Part shown: positions 33,951 through 42,139 of the stretch, one piece after another
How positions within the stretch are numbered: position 1 is the first letter of the stretch
Layout of the letters: every line of letters begins with the position of its first letter
Assembly (NCBI GenBank): GCA_019414345.1
Contig: DXMF01000037.1
Coordinates: forward strand, 38,582-102,581
Direction of reading: 5' to 3'
From: Collinsella sp.
GTDB taxonomy: Bacteria > Actinomycetota > Coriobacteriia > Coriobacteriales > Coriobacteriaceae
Length of the DNA: 64,000 bases
Translations under genes and position numbers: made by a program
The notes under the pieces: model-generated
What the model saw: only the letters and a program-made list of their open reading frames with translations
What the model was told of the DNA's origin: nothing
Database searches by the model: none

Positions 33951-34535
33951 ATGGGCACGACTTCCCCCAAGGCGGTCATTATGGACGAGACCGCCGTCAA
34001 TCGAGCGATGACCCGCATCGCGCACGAGATTCTCGAGCGCAACGAGGGCTGTGAAGACCTCGCTCTGGTCGGCATCGTCACGCGCGGCGACCTTCTGGCA
34101 AAGAAGCTCGCCGAGGAGATCAAGGAGATCGAGGGCGTCGACGTTCCGCTCGGCAGCCTCGACATCAGCTTCTACCGCGATGACTACGCTACCAATTTCG
34201 CTCCCGCGATCCACGCCACCAACATTCCCTTTAGCGTCGACGGCAAGCGCGTCGTGCTGGTGGACGACATCCTGTACACGGGCCGTACCATTCGCGCCGC
34301 TCTCGACGCCGTCATGGACTTGGGCCGTCCGAGCCGTATTGAGCTGGCAGTCCTCGTTGACCGCGGCCACCGCGAGCTCCCCATCTCGCCGGACTTTGTC
34401 GGCAAGAACGTTCCCTCGTCGCATGAGGAGAACGTGCACCTATATATGAAGGAAGTCGACGGCCACACCGCCGTCGAGATTAACGACGTCGCGCCGGGTT
34501 CCCACGTGGGCTCCGCGCCGCTGGGAGGTGAGTAG
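33951..34535 (+). CDS. pyrR: Bifunctional pyr operon regulator / uracil phosphoribosyltransferase PyrR
   Basis: The PRPP-binding motif RVVLVDDILYTGRTIRAALDAV and the N-terminal VIMDETAVNRAMTRIAHEI are PyrR hallmarks. PyrR binds pyr leader RNA in the presence of UMP; some members also make UMP from uracil. GAAGGAG precedes ATG 33951. At 194 residues it is slightly long at the C-terminus. The leader upstream fits autogenous control. Confidence 0.95.
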   Translation: MGTTSPKAVIMDETAVNRAMTRIAHEILERNEGCEDLALVGIVTRGDLLAKKLAEEIKEIEGVDVPLGSLDISFYRDDYATNFAPAIHATNIPFSVDGKRVVLVDDILYTGRTIRAALDAVMDLGRPSRIELAVLVDRGHRELPISPDFVGKNVPSSHEENVHLYMKEVDGHTAVEINDVAPGSHVGSAPLGGE

Positions 34536-34539
34536 TACC

Positions 34540-35484
34540 GTGGCGTTCAACCATAAGCACCTGATCGACATTACCGAGTACTCCGAAGAGGACATTAAGC
34601 TCATCCTCGAGACCGCCAAGGCGTTCTCCGAGGTCAACGAGCGTGCGATCAAGAAGGTCCCCACGCTCAAGGGCAAGACCATCGTCAACATGTTCAACGA
34701 GCCCTCGACGCGCACCCGCAGCTCCTTCGAGCTCGCCGAGAAGCGTCTTTCGGCCGACAGTCTTAACTTTGGCGGCTCCTCGACCTCCACGGTCAAGGGT
34801 GAGAGCCTCGTCGACACCGTCGAGACCCTCAACGCCTATAAGATCGACTGCATCGTCGTTCGCGATAAGCACGCCGGTGCTCCCTACATCGTCACGCAGA
34901 ACTCGCCCGCAAGCGTCATCTGCGCCGGTGACGGCAAGCACAACCATCCCACGCAGGCCTTGCTCGACCTGTACACCATCTGGGAGCACAAGGGTGACTT
35001 CCACGGTCTGAAGGTCGCCGTCGTCGGCGATATCGCCCACTCCCGCGTGTGCGGCTCGCTGATCCCCGCCCTTAAGATCATGGGCTGCGAGACCTACGCC
35101 GTCGCCCCCGGCACGCTGCTGCCGCCGGCGCCCGAGGTCCTGGGCTGCGACCACGTGACGAGCGACCTCGATTCCGTCCTGCCCGAGCTGGACGTCGTCT
35201 ACATGCTGCGCGTGCAGCAGGAGCGCCTCGAGGGTGCCCCGTTCCCGACCATTCGCGAGTACCACAAGCTCTTCGGCCTGACCAAGGACCGCGAGAAGCT
35301 CATGAAGCCCGATGCGATCATCTGCCACCCGGGCCCCATCAACCGCGGCGTTGAGTTCGACTCCTATATGGCCGACCACCCGCAACGCTCCGTCATCCTG
35401 GAGCAGGTCTACGCCGGTATCTGCGTGCGTATGGCTATCCTGTATCTGCTGCTTGGAGGTGCCGATAATGGCCTTGCTTCTTAA
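34540..35484 (+). CDS. pyrB: Aspartate carbamoyltransferase catalytic chain
   Basis: NMFNEPSTRTRSSFELAEKRLSAD is the carbamoyl-phosphate loop (STRTR); the KHNHPTQALLDLYTI and HPGPINRGVEF blocks are also characteristic. It forms carbamoyl-aspartate. I use GTG 34540 (product MAFNHKHLIDI) with GGGAGG 11 bases upstream; GTG 34528 overlaps that site. No pyrI regulatory chain is present. 314 residues. It overlaps pyrC by 17 bases. Confidence 0.96.
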   Translation: MAFNHKHLIDITEYSEEDIKLILETAKAFSEVNERAIKKVPTLKGKTIVNMFNEPSTRTRSSFELAEKRLSADSLNFGGSSTSTVKGESLVDTVETLNAYKIDCIVVRDKHAGAPYIVTQNSPASVICAGDGKHNHPTQALLDLYTIWEHKGDFHGLKVAVVGDIAHSRVCGSLIPALKIMGCETYAVAPGTLLPPAPEVLGCDHVTSDLDSVLPELDVVYMLRVQQERLEGAPFPTIREYHKLFGLTKDREKLMKPDAIICHPGPINRGVEFDSYMADHPQRSVILEQVYAGICVRMAILYLLLGGADNGLAS

Positions 35485-36757
35485 GAATGCCCACGTCGTC
35501 GACCCGTCCGTCGAGCTTGACGGTGTCGTTGACGTCCTGATTGACGGCGACAAGATCGCCGAGGTCGGCGAGAATCTCGCCGTCGAGGGAGCCGAGGTCC
35601 GCGACCTTTCCGGCAAGTACCTCGTCCCTGGCCTGGTGGATATGCACGTTCACCTTCGCGAGCCCGGCTATGAGGTCAAAGAGGACATCGAGAGCGGTAC
35701 CCGCGCAGCTGCCAAGGGCGGCTTCACCGGCGTGTGCGCCATGCCCAACACTGATCCCGTCACCGATAACGGCACCGTCGTGGAGTTCGTCAAGTCCCGC
35801 GCTGCCGAGGTCGGTCACTGCCGCGTCTATCCGTCGGGCGCCATGACCCGCGGCCTTAAGGGCGAGGCTATGTCCGAGATGGGCGATATGGTCGCCCACG
35901 GCGCCGTCGCCTTTACCGACGACGGTCGCGGCGTACAGGGCGCGGGCATGCTCCGTCGCTGCATGGACTACGGCAAGATGTTCGGCAAGGTCTTTATGAG
36001 CCACTGCCAGGACGAGGACCTGGTCGGCCACGGCCAGATCAACGAGGGCAAGGTTTCGACCCGTCTGGCCCTCGAGGGCTGGCCGGCTGCCGGCGAGGAG
36101 CTCCAGATCGCTCGCGACATCGAGATCGCTAAGCTGACCGGTGCCAAGCTGCACATCCAGCACATCTCCACCGCCCATGGCCTGGAAATCGTGCGCGCCG
36201 GTAAGGCCGCTGGCGTTCGGGTTACCTGCGAGGCTACCCCGCACCACATGTTCCTGACCGAGAACGACCTGGACGAGACCTACAACACCTCGCTCAAGGT
36301 CAATCCGCCGCTGCGCACCGACGAGGACGCCGAGGCCATCCGTCAGGGTGTCATCGACGGTACCGTCGACGTTATCGTCACCGATCACGCTCCGCACACT
36401 CCGTGGGAGAAGGCCCGCGAGTTCGAGCTCGCACCCTTTGGCATGATTGGCCTCGAGACCTCGCTGTCGCTCGTGCTCACCGAGCTGGTCAACACGGGCA
36501 AGATGAGCGTGGGCCGCATGGTCGAGCTCATGGCCATCAAGCCGCGTGAGATCCTAGGCCTCGACCAGGTTCAGGTCAAGGCGGGCTCCGTTGCCGATCT
36601 GACCGTGTTCGACGCGTCCGCCACCTGGACGGTCGGCGAGGACGGTTACGAGTCGCGCGCCGAGAACTCCGGTTTCGCCGGCCGCACGCTCACCGGTCGT
36701 GCCACCGATGTGTTTGTCGGCGGCAAGCAGACGCTCGCCGACGGCTGCATCTGCTAG
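35468..36757 (+). CDS. pyrC: Dihydroorotase
   Basis: LVPGLVDMHVHLREPGYEVKEDIESGTRAA holds the HxH zinc ligands of a class I dihydroorotase; VTCEATPHHMFLTE and VDVIVTDHAPHTPWEK hold further His and the catalytic Asp. It cyclises carbamoyl-aspartate. ATG 35468 lies inside the end of pyrB with TTGGAGG upstream, so translation is coupled. 429 residues. Confidence 0.96.
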   Translation: MALLLKNAHVVDPSVELDGVVDVLIDGDKIAEVGENLAVEGAEVRDLSGKYLVPGLVDMHVHLREPGYEVKEDIESGTRAAAKGGFTGVCAMPNTDPVTDNGTVVEFVKSRAAEVGHCRVYPSGAMTRGLKGEAMSEMGDMVAHGAVAFTDDGRGVQGAGMLRRCMDYGKMFGKVFMSHCQDEDLVGHGQINEGKVSTRLALEGWPAAGEELQIARDIEIAKLTGAKLHIQHISTAHGLEIVRAGKAAGVRVTCEATPHHMFLTENDLDETYNTSLKVNPPLRTDEDAEAIRQGVIDGTVDVIVTDHAPHTPWEKAREFELAPFGMIGLETSLSLVLTELVNTGKMSVGRMVELMAIKPREILGLDQVQVKAGSVADLTVFDASATWTVGEDGYESRAENSGFAGRTLTGRATDVFVGGKQTLADGCIC

Positions 36758-36777
36758 CATTGCCTTATCGCTTATGT

Positions 36778-36805
36778 GCGCGGCGCCCTTGCGGTGCCGC
36801 GCTTT
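36778..36805 (+). terminator. Terminator-like hairpin between pyrC and pyrK
   Basis: A 10-bp stem GCGCGGCGCC (36778-36787) with GGTGCCGCGC (36793-36802), one wobble pair, followed only by TTTC. Probably a partial terminator or RNA-processing site inside the operon. Confidence 0.5.
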
Positions 36806-36849
36806 CTGTTCGTTTTGACCATGCAACCGCATGGGGGATTGGAGCGTCT

Positions 36850-37641
36850 ATGCCCACACCTTCCACTGCACGCATGCACGACTTCGAGGTCGTCTCGAAC
36901 CAGGAGATCGCCGACGGCATCTTCTCGCTCGTCATCTCGGCCCCCAAGCTTGCAAGTGCGCTCAAGCCCGGTCAGTTTGTGAACATTGCCGTGCCCGGTG
37001 ATGCGTCCTCGCTGCTTCGCGTGCCCCTGAGCTTCTATCGCGCCGACGCCCAGGCCGGCACCGTCGAGCTGTGGTACGCCGTCGTGGGCGACGACACCCG
37101 TCGTCTGTCGCAGATGGGCCCCGGCTCCACCTCTAATCTGCTGGGTCCTGGCGGCCGCGGCTGGATGGTACCCGAGGGCACCAGGAAGGCCCTGCTCGTC
37201 GCCGGTGGCATCGGCGTTCCTCCTGTGCTGTGCCTGGCCGGTATGCTTGCCGAGCAGGGTGTTGACGTGGATGTGTGCCTGGGCTTTTGCACCGCGTCCA
37301 AGGCCGTGGGCATCGATGAGTTCCGCTCGCTGTGCGATACGGTCAACGTGTGCACCGACGACGGCTCGCTCGGCACGCACGGCTTCTGCACCGATCCTGC
37401 CGCCGAGCTGCTCGGCGAGGGCGGTTACGACTACGTCGCCAGCTGCGGCCCCGCCGTCATGATGAAGAAGGTCGCCGCCGCTGCCGCCGAGGCCGGTGCG
37501 TACTGCGAGGTGTCGCTCGAGCGCATGATGAGCTGCGGCTTTGGCGCCTGCAACACCTGCAATGTCGAGACGGTCGACGGTATGAAGGGCGCCTGCATGT
37601 GCGGCCCCGTGTTCGATGCTTCCAAGGTGGTGGTCTTCTAG
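36850..37641 (+). CDS. pyrK: Dihydroorotate dehydrogenase electron-transfer subunit PyrK
   Basis: The FAD region (LRVPLSFYRAD), NAD region (LLVAGGIGVPPVLCLAGML) and a C-terminal 2Fe-2S cluster motif (MSCGFGACNTCNVETVDG...GACMCGPVF) are all visible. PyrK passes electrons from PyrD to NAD+ in class 1B enzymes. ATG 36850 has TTGGAG upstream. 263 residues. Its stop overlaps the pyrD start. Confidence 0.95.
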   Translation: MPTPSTARMHDFEVVSNQEIADGIFSLVISAPKLASALKPGQFVNIAVPGDASSLLRVPLSFYRADAQAGTVELWYAVVGDDTRRLSQMGPGSTSNLLGPGGRGWMVPEGTRKALLVAGGIGVPPVLCLAGMLAEQGVDVDVCLGFCTASKAVGIDEFRSLCDTVNVCTDDGSLGTHGFCTDPAAELLGEGGYDYVASCGPAVMMKKVAAAAAEAGAYCEVSLERMMSCGFGACNTCNVETVDGMKGACMCGPVFDASKVVVF

Positions 37642-38564
37642 TGGGTACCGTGAACATGGCCGTCGATTTCGGCGGCGTCAAGATGCAAAACCCCATCAAC
37701 ACCGCAGCCGGTACCTTTGGCTACGGCTGGCAGTTCCAGAATTTCTTTGATGTCTCCCAGTTGGGCGCCATCACCACCAAGGGCTGCGCTGCCGAGCCCT
37801 GGCCCGGCAACCCCGCGCCCCGTATGGCCGAGATCCCGGGCGGCATGATCAACTCCGTGGGCCTTCAGAACCCCGGCGTGGCCGCCTTTGCCCGTGAGTC
37901 CGGCCCGTGGCTCGAGCAGCTTTCCAAGGACGGTTGCCAGGTCATTTGCCAGGTTGCCGGCCATTCCGTTGACGAGTTTGTGCGCGCGCTCGAGATGTAT
38001 GTCGAGCTATGCCCCTGGGCTGCCGGTTACGAGATCAACGTGAGCTGTCCTAATATCGCCGCCGGCGGTGCCGCCATGGGCTCCACGCCCGAGGGCGCCT
38101 CTTCCGTTATGGCTGCCTGCCGTAAGGTGACCGATAAGCCGCTGTTCGTAAAGATGGCTCCGGTCAACGTCGCCGAGATTGCCAAGGCTCTCGAGGCCGC
38201 GGGAGCCGACGGCCTTTCGGTCATCAACTCCATCCAGGGCATGGCCATTGACGTTCATACCCGCAAGTCCCGTGTGGCCAAGCCCAAGGGCGGCCTTTCG
38301 GGTCCGCTGTGCCACCACATCGCCGTTCGCATGGTCTGGGAGGTCGCTCAGGCCGTCGATATCCCCATCAACGGTGTCGGCGGCGTCATGACGGGCGAGG
38401 ATGCGGCCGAGTTTATCCTGGCCGGCGCCACCTGCGTGTCGGTCGGCATGGCCAATTTCGTCGATCCGTGCGCCTCAATTAAGATCGCGCACGAGCTCGA
38501 GGCCTGGGCGGAGTCCCAGGGCGTGAAGGACATCAACGAGCTGGTAGGTGCTTTCGAATGCTAG
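37641..38564 (+). CDS. pyrD: Dihydroorotate dehydrogenase class 1B catalytic subunit
   Basis: MQNPINTAAGTFGYGWQF and SVGLQNPGVAAF are followed by INVSCPNIAAGG with the class 1B Cys, and GVGGVMTGEDAAEFILAGA near the FMN phosphate. It oxidises dihydroorotate to orotate as a complex with PyrK. The start GTG 37641 overlaps the pyrK stop by one base; GTG 37650 or ATG 37656 are alternatives. 307 residues. Confidence 0.95.
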   Translation: MGTVNMAVDFGGVKMQNPINTAAGTFGYGWQFQNFFDVSQLGAITTKGCAAEPWPGNPAPRMAEIPGGMINSVGLQNPGVAAFARESGPWLEQLSKDGCQVICQVAGHSVDEFVRALEMYVELCPWAAGYEINVSCPNIAAGGAAMGSTPEGASSVMAACRKVTDKPLFVKMAPVNVAEIAKALEAAGADGLSVINSIQGMAIDVHTRKSRVAKPKGGLSGPLCHHIAVRMVWEVAQAVDIPINGVGGVMTGEDAAEFILAGATCVSVGMANFVDPCASIKIAHELEAWAESQGVKDINELVGAFEC

Positions 38565-39274
38565 AGACCGACGCCCGCGACCGCGTTATCGTCGCCCTCG
38601 ACTGCGACCGTGAGCGTGCGCTCGAGCTCGCCCACGAGCTTTCTGGTCATGCCGCTTGGCTCAAGGTGGGCATGACGCTCTATTACGCCGAGGGCCCCGA
38701 GATCGTCAAGACGTTCAAGGACCTGGGCTTTAAGGTCTTCCTCGACCTCAAGTTCCATGACATTCCGCATCAGGTGCGCGGTGCCGCCCGTTCGGCCTCG
38801 CTTGCCGGTGCCGACCTGCTCTCGGTCCACGGCCTGGGTTCTGGTGCTATGCTCGCTGCGTGCCGTGAGGGTGCCGAGGAGGCGCGCGAGGACCGCGCCA
38901 AGCTCGTCGCCATCACCGTGCTCACGAGCATGAACCAGGATTCGCTGGCTGAGATCGGCGTCGAGTCACCCGTGGCCGAGGAGGCCGCCCGCCTGGCAAA
39001 GCTTGCCCAGGCCAACGGTATCGACGGCATCGTGTGCTCGCCGATGGAGGCCCATGACATGCGCGAGCTGCTCGGCCCCGACGCGTTGATCGTGACTCCG
39101 GGCGTTCGTCCGGTGGGTGCCGCCCTTGGTGACCAGTCCCGTGTGGCGACGCCTTCTCAGGCTATCGAGCGCGGCGCGAGCCATATCGTGGTGGGCCGAC
39201 CCATCACCGGTGCCGACGACCCGGTTGCCGCCTTTGACGCTATCGTTGCCGAGCTGGTCGAAAACGTCGCCTAA
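38558..39274 (+). CDS. pyrF: Orotidine 5'-phosphate decarboxylase
   Basis: VIVALDCDRERALELAHEL and VFLDLKFHDIPHQVRGAAR (the D-x-K-x-x-D catalytic set) define class I OMP decarboxylase; IVTPGVRPVG and HIVVGRPITGADDP bind the phosphate. It yields UMP. ATG 38558 overlaps the pyrD end. 238 residues. pyrE and carAB are not in this window, and I see no clear terminator after pyrF. Confidence 0.96.
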   Translation: MLETDARDRVIVALDCDRERALELAHELSGHAAWLKVGMTLYYAEGPEIVKTFKDLGFKVFLDLKFHDIPHQVRGAARSASLAGADLLSVHGLGSGAMLAACREGAEEAREDRAKLVAITVLTSMNQDSLAEIGVESPVAEEAARLAKLAQANGIDGIVCSPMEAHDMRELLGPDALIVTPGVRPVGAALGDQSRVATPSQAIERGASHIVVGRPITGADDPVAAFDAIVAELVENVA

Positions 39275-39319
39275 AAGATTCCCTCAAGTCACCACTTTTG
39301 GGTCTCATTAGCACAAATT

Positions 39320-39412
39320 AGCCCCTGTGCCTGCGAAAACTTTCCCATCCTTTGTGTGGAATCGCAGGTTAGGGGCTCAACTTTAACCTCCGTATATTGC
39401 ACTTTTCGCAGG
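39320..39412 (+). promoter_or_regulatory. Structured region between pyrF and mihF
   Basis: AGCCCCT (39320-39326) and CCTGCGA (39330-39336) pair with TCGCAGG (39362-39368) and AGGGGCT (39371-39377). CCTGCGAAAA (39330-39339) can instead pair with TTTTCGCAGG (39403-39412). The two folds exclude each other. There is no T run, so it is not an ordinary terminator. Confidence 0.45.
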
Positions 39413-39461
39413 TATCGTCTAACCTATGGTGCCGTCGATTGGGCATTTAGTGCGTTTGACG

Positions 39462-39470
39462 TGCTAAAAT
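39462..39470 (+). promoter_or_regulatory. Extended -10 promoter of mihF
   Basis: TGC TAAAAT, 45 bases before the mihF ATG. Confidence 0.45.
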
Positions 39471-39514
39471 GCCAATTATTGCATCAGATATAACCCAACT
39501 ATTTGGAGGTTCGA

Positions 39515-39823
39515 ATGGCACTCCCTCAGCTTACCGACGAGCAGCGCAAGCAGGCTCTTGAGAAGGCTGCCGCCGCACGTCACGCCCGCGCTGAGCTTCG
39601 CGAGCAGATCAAGAAGGGCGAGAAGTCCCTCGAGTCCGTGCTCAACTCCGATGACCCCATCGCTTCCCGCATGAAGGTTTCCACCCTCATCGAGTCTCTC
39701 CCCGGTTATGGCAAGGCCAAGGCCGCCAAGATCATGGAGGAGCTCGGCATCTCCGCTACCCGTCGCGTCCAGGGCCTCGGTGTCCGTCAGCGCGAGCAGC
39801 TCCTCGAGCAGCTGACCAAATAA
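39515..39823 (+). CDS. mihF: Actinobacterial integration host factor mIHF
   Basis: The 102-residue protein (PQLTDEQRKQALEKAAAARHARAELREQIKKGEKSL, then VSTLIESLPGYGKAKAAKIMEELGI) matches mycobacterial mIHF, a nucleoid protein with a helix-two-turn-helix DNA-binding fold unrelated to HU. GGAGG is five bases before ATG 39515. Its location ahead of gmk and rpoZ is typical of Actinobacteria and is one of the best taxonomic clues here. Confidence 0.93.
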   Translation: MALPQLTDEQRKQALEKAAAARHARAELREQIKKGEKSLESVLNSDDPIASRMKVSTLIESLPGYGKAKAAKIMEELGISATRRVQGLGVRQREQLLEQLTK

Positions 39824-40393
39824 GTGAGCGCTCAGGATTCAAAGCTCTTTGTGATTTCTGGACCGTCAGGTGCAGGCAAGGGCACGCTCGTCACTCGTGT
39901 GCGCGAGCGTCGCTCGAACCTGGGCCTGACGGTTTCGGCTACCACGCGAGCACCACGCAAAGGTGAGGTCGACGGCGTCAACTACTTTTTCCTGACGCGC
40001 GAGGAGTTCGACCGCCGCGTGGCAAACGGTGAGTTTGTTGAGTGGGCCGAGGTCCACGGCAACTGTTACGGCACGTTGGTGAGCGAGGTCACATCCAAGC
40101 TCGCCTCTGGCTCGTCTCTGATCTTGGAGATCGATGTTCAGGGTGCCCTGCAGGTCAAGGAGCGTTTCCCCGAGGCCGTGTTGATCTTTATCAAGCCGCC
40201 TTCGCTCGAGGTGCTTCGCGATCGCCTGGTCGGTCGCGGTACCGAGACGCCCGAGACGATTGAGCTGCGTATGGCAAACGCCGCCGATGAACTTGCCCTT
40301 GCTGACCGCTACGACGACGTCGTGGTGAATGACGATCTCGACCGCGCGACCGATGAGCTCGTTCGCGTTCTCGATATGCATGAAAGGATCTGA
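39824..40393 (+). CDS. gmk: Guanylate kinase
   Basis: FVISGPSGAGKGTLVTRVRER is the P-loop; TVSATTRAPRKGEVDGVNYFFLTREEF holds the GMP-binding site. It phosphorylates GMP to GDP. GTG 39824 directly follows the mihF stop. 189 residues. Confidence 0.96.
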   Translation: MSAQDSKLFVISGPSGAGKGTLVTRVRERRSNLGLTVSATTRAPRKGEVDGVNYFFLTREEFDRRVANGEFVEWAEVHGNCYGTLVSEVTSKLASGSSLILEIDVQGALQVKERFPEAVLIFIKPPSLEVLRDRLVGRGTETPETIELRMANAADELALADRYDDVVVNDDLDRATDELVRVLDMHERI

Positions 40394-40398
40394 GGTCC

Positions 40399-40680
40399 GT
40401 GTCCGTTGTAAAGCCTTGCATTGACGATCTTCTGGAGAAGACCGATCACAACCGCTTCCTGCTCGCCTCGCTTGCCTCCAAGCGCGCCTGCGACATTAAC
40501 AGCATGCTGCGTGGCCAGCACAACCGCGTGCTCGCCGTCCAGGATGTCGACGATATCACCATTGCGCTCTCCGGCGCCGATACCATCTCGATGGCTATGG
40601 ATGAGATCGTCGACGGAGATATCTCCTACGACGAGGCCCGTTACGAGAAGGCGCTCGGCCACAAGGTTGCTGAAGCCTAA
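40399..40680 (+). CDS. rpoZ: RNA polymerase omega subunit
   Basis: CIDDLLEKTDHNRFLLASLASKRACDINSML is the omega core (usually RFxLvxxAAKRARQIN). It assists assembly of beta-prime and, in some bacteria, ppGpp binding. GTG start five bases after the gmk stop. 93 residues. The gmk-rpoZ order is widely conserved. Confidence 0.92.
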   Translation: MSVVKPCIDDLLEKTDHNRFLLASLASKRACDINSMLRGQHNRVLAVQDVDDITIALSGADTISMAMDEIVDGDISYDEARYEKALGHKVAEA

Positions 40681-41925
40681 ATGGCAGCCCGCGTCTGCCT
40701 GGTCCACTATCACGAGGTTGGACTGAAGGGCAAGAACCGCGCACATTTTGAGCATATCCTCATGGATAACATCAAGGCGGCCTTGGCCGCCTTTTCCGTG
40801 AATGCCGTGTCTCGAATTTCCGGTTATATCCTCGTGACCTTTAATGAGCATCAGGCCGACGAGGCGGCGCGCGTCATTCGCACCGTCCCCGGCGTTGCCC
40901 GCGTGTCCCTGGCATATCACACGAACCGCGACCCGCAGGAGTACTGCGCCGCCGCCGTGAAGGCGCTGCGCGAGTTTGGTCCCTTTGAGTCGTTTAAGGT
41001 GCATGCCAAGCGCTCTAACACTGACTACGAGCTCACCTCGATTGATATCAATCGACAGGTTGGCGAGGTGCTGTGCGAGGCGTTTCCCGATAAAAAGGTC
41101 CAGATGCACGATCCCGACGCGATGGTGCACGTGCTGGTTGTTCAGGGCAGCGTTTACGTGTACGCGCGCTCCGAGCGCGGCGTGGGCGGTCTGCCGGTGG
41201 GTTCTGCCGGCAAGGTTGTGACCCTGCTGTCATCGGGTATCGACTCGCCGGTGGCGACCTGGATGCTCGCGCGTCGCGGCGCGGTGTGCGTGCCGGTACA
41301 TTTTTCCGGTCGTCCGCAGACACCCGATACGAGCGAGTATTTGGTGCAGGACATCATCCGTGCGCTTGAGCCGGGTGTCCAGATCGGCCGCCTGTACGTG
41401 GTGCCGTTTGGCGATTGTCAGCGTGAGATCTCGGTGACCTGCCCCAGCAACCTGCGCGTGATCATGTACCGTCGCATTATGTATTCGGTTGCCGAGCGCA
41501 TTGCGCATATCGAGGGCGCCAAGGCTATTGTGACCGGTGAATCGCTCGGTCAGGTTGCTTCCCAGACGCTCGAGAACATCATGGCCGTCAACGAGGCCGT
41601 CAAGATCCCCGTGTTCCGCCCGCTGATTGGTTCGGACAAGCAGGAGATCATCGCGCGTGCCGAGGAAATCGGTACCTTCGATATCTCGACCGAAGCTGCT
41701 CCCGATTGCTGCACGCTCTTTATGCCGCGCCGCCCCGAGACGCACGCCAAACTCGATGCCGTGCATGAGGCGTGGGAGCTGTTCGATCACGAGGAGATGA
41801 TTGAGCGCTTGCTCAAGCAGACCGAGTACATCGACTTCGAGAGCAATACGTATAAGGCCCCTAAGACCTTAAAACGCAAACATTCCGAGCTCGCTCCACG
41901 TGAGATTTACCAAGATCACGAATAA
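40681..41925 (+). CDS. thiI: tRNA sulfurtransferase ThiI
   Basis: An N-terminal ferredoxin-like/THUMP region (VHYHEVGLKGKNRAHFE; ELTSIDINRQVGEVL) is followed by the PP-loop VTLLSSGIDSPVATWMLARRG. ThiI adenylates U8 of tRNA and inserts sulphur to make 4-thiouridine. At 414 residues it lacks the C-terminal rhodanese domain of the E. coli enzyme, as in most gram-positive bacteria, so sulphur must come from a separate desulfurase. ATG directly follows the rpoZ stop. Confidence 0.94.
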   Translation: MAARVCLVHYHEVGLKGKNRAHFEHILMDNIKAALAAFSVNAVSRISGYILVTFNEHQADEAARVIRTVPGVARVSLAYHTNRDPQEYCAAAVKALREFGPFESFKVHAKRSNTDYELTSIDINRQVGEVLCEAFPDKKVQMHDPDAMVHVLVVQGSVYVYARSERGVGGLPVGSAGKVVTLLSSGIDSPVATWMLARRGAVCVPVHFSGRPQTPDTSEYLVQDIIRALEPGVQIGRLYVVPFGDCQREISVTCPSNLRVIMYRRIMYSVAERIAHIEGAKAIVTGESLGQVASQTLENIMAVNEAVKIPVFRPLIGSDKQEIIARAEEIGTFDISTEAAPDCCTLFMPRRPETHAKLDAVHEAWELFDHEEMIERLLKQTEYIDFESNTYKAPKTLKRKHSELAPREIYQDHE

Positions 41926-41935
41926 TGTTGTGTAT

Positions 41936-41969
41936 AGACCGTCGGTGATTTTGCATCGTCGGTCTTTTT
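41936..41969 (+). terminator. Intrinsic terminator after thiI
   Basis: AGACCG-T-CG (from 41936) pairs with CG-T-CGGTCT (to 41965), one mismatch, followed by TTTTT. Confidence 0.82.
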
Positions 41970-42043
41970 CTATCTGGACATTAGGCGATAAACGGTTCAT
42001 TTGTCGACGTGTGCCTGAATAAATGGACACTTTTCCGCAAGGT

Positions 42044-42063
42044 TTTGGTCAGCTTTTGGTTTG
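42044..42063 (+). promoter_or_regulatory. Candidate competence operator, copy 2
   Basis: The same 20-mer as at 13769-13788, TTTGGTCAGCTTTTGGTTTG, here 77 bases upstream of comEA. Orientation relative to the genes and distance to the start codon (77 versus 72 bases from the end of the motif) are nearly identical. Confidence 0.6.
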
Positions 42064-42139
42064 ACCGCGAAAACCGGTGTGGGCGTGCGGAGGCTGCGGC
42101 GTTCGTTTCCTGACACGATGGTGTTGGGAGGTGTTTGCT

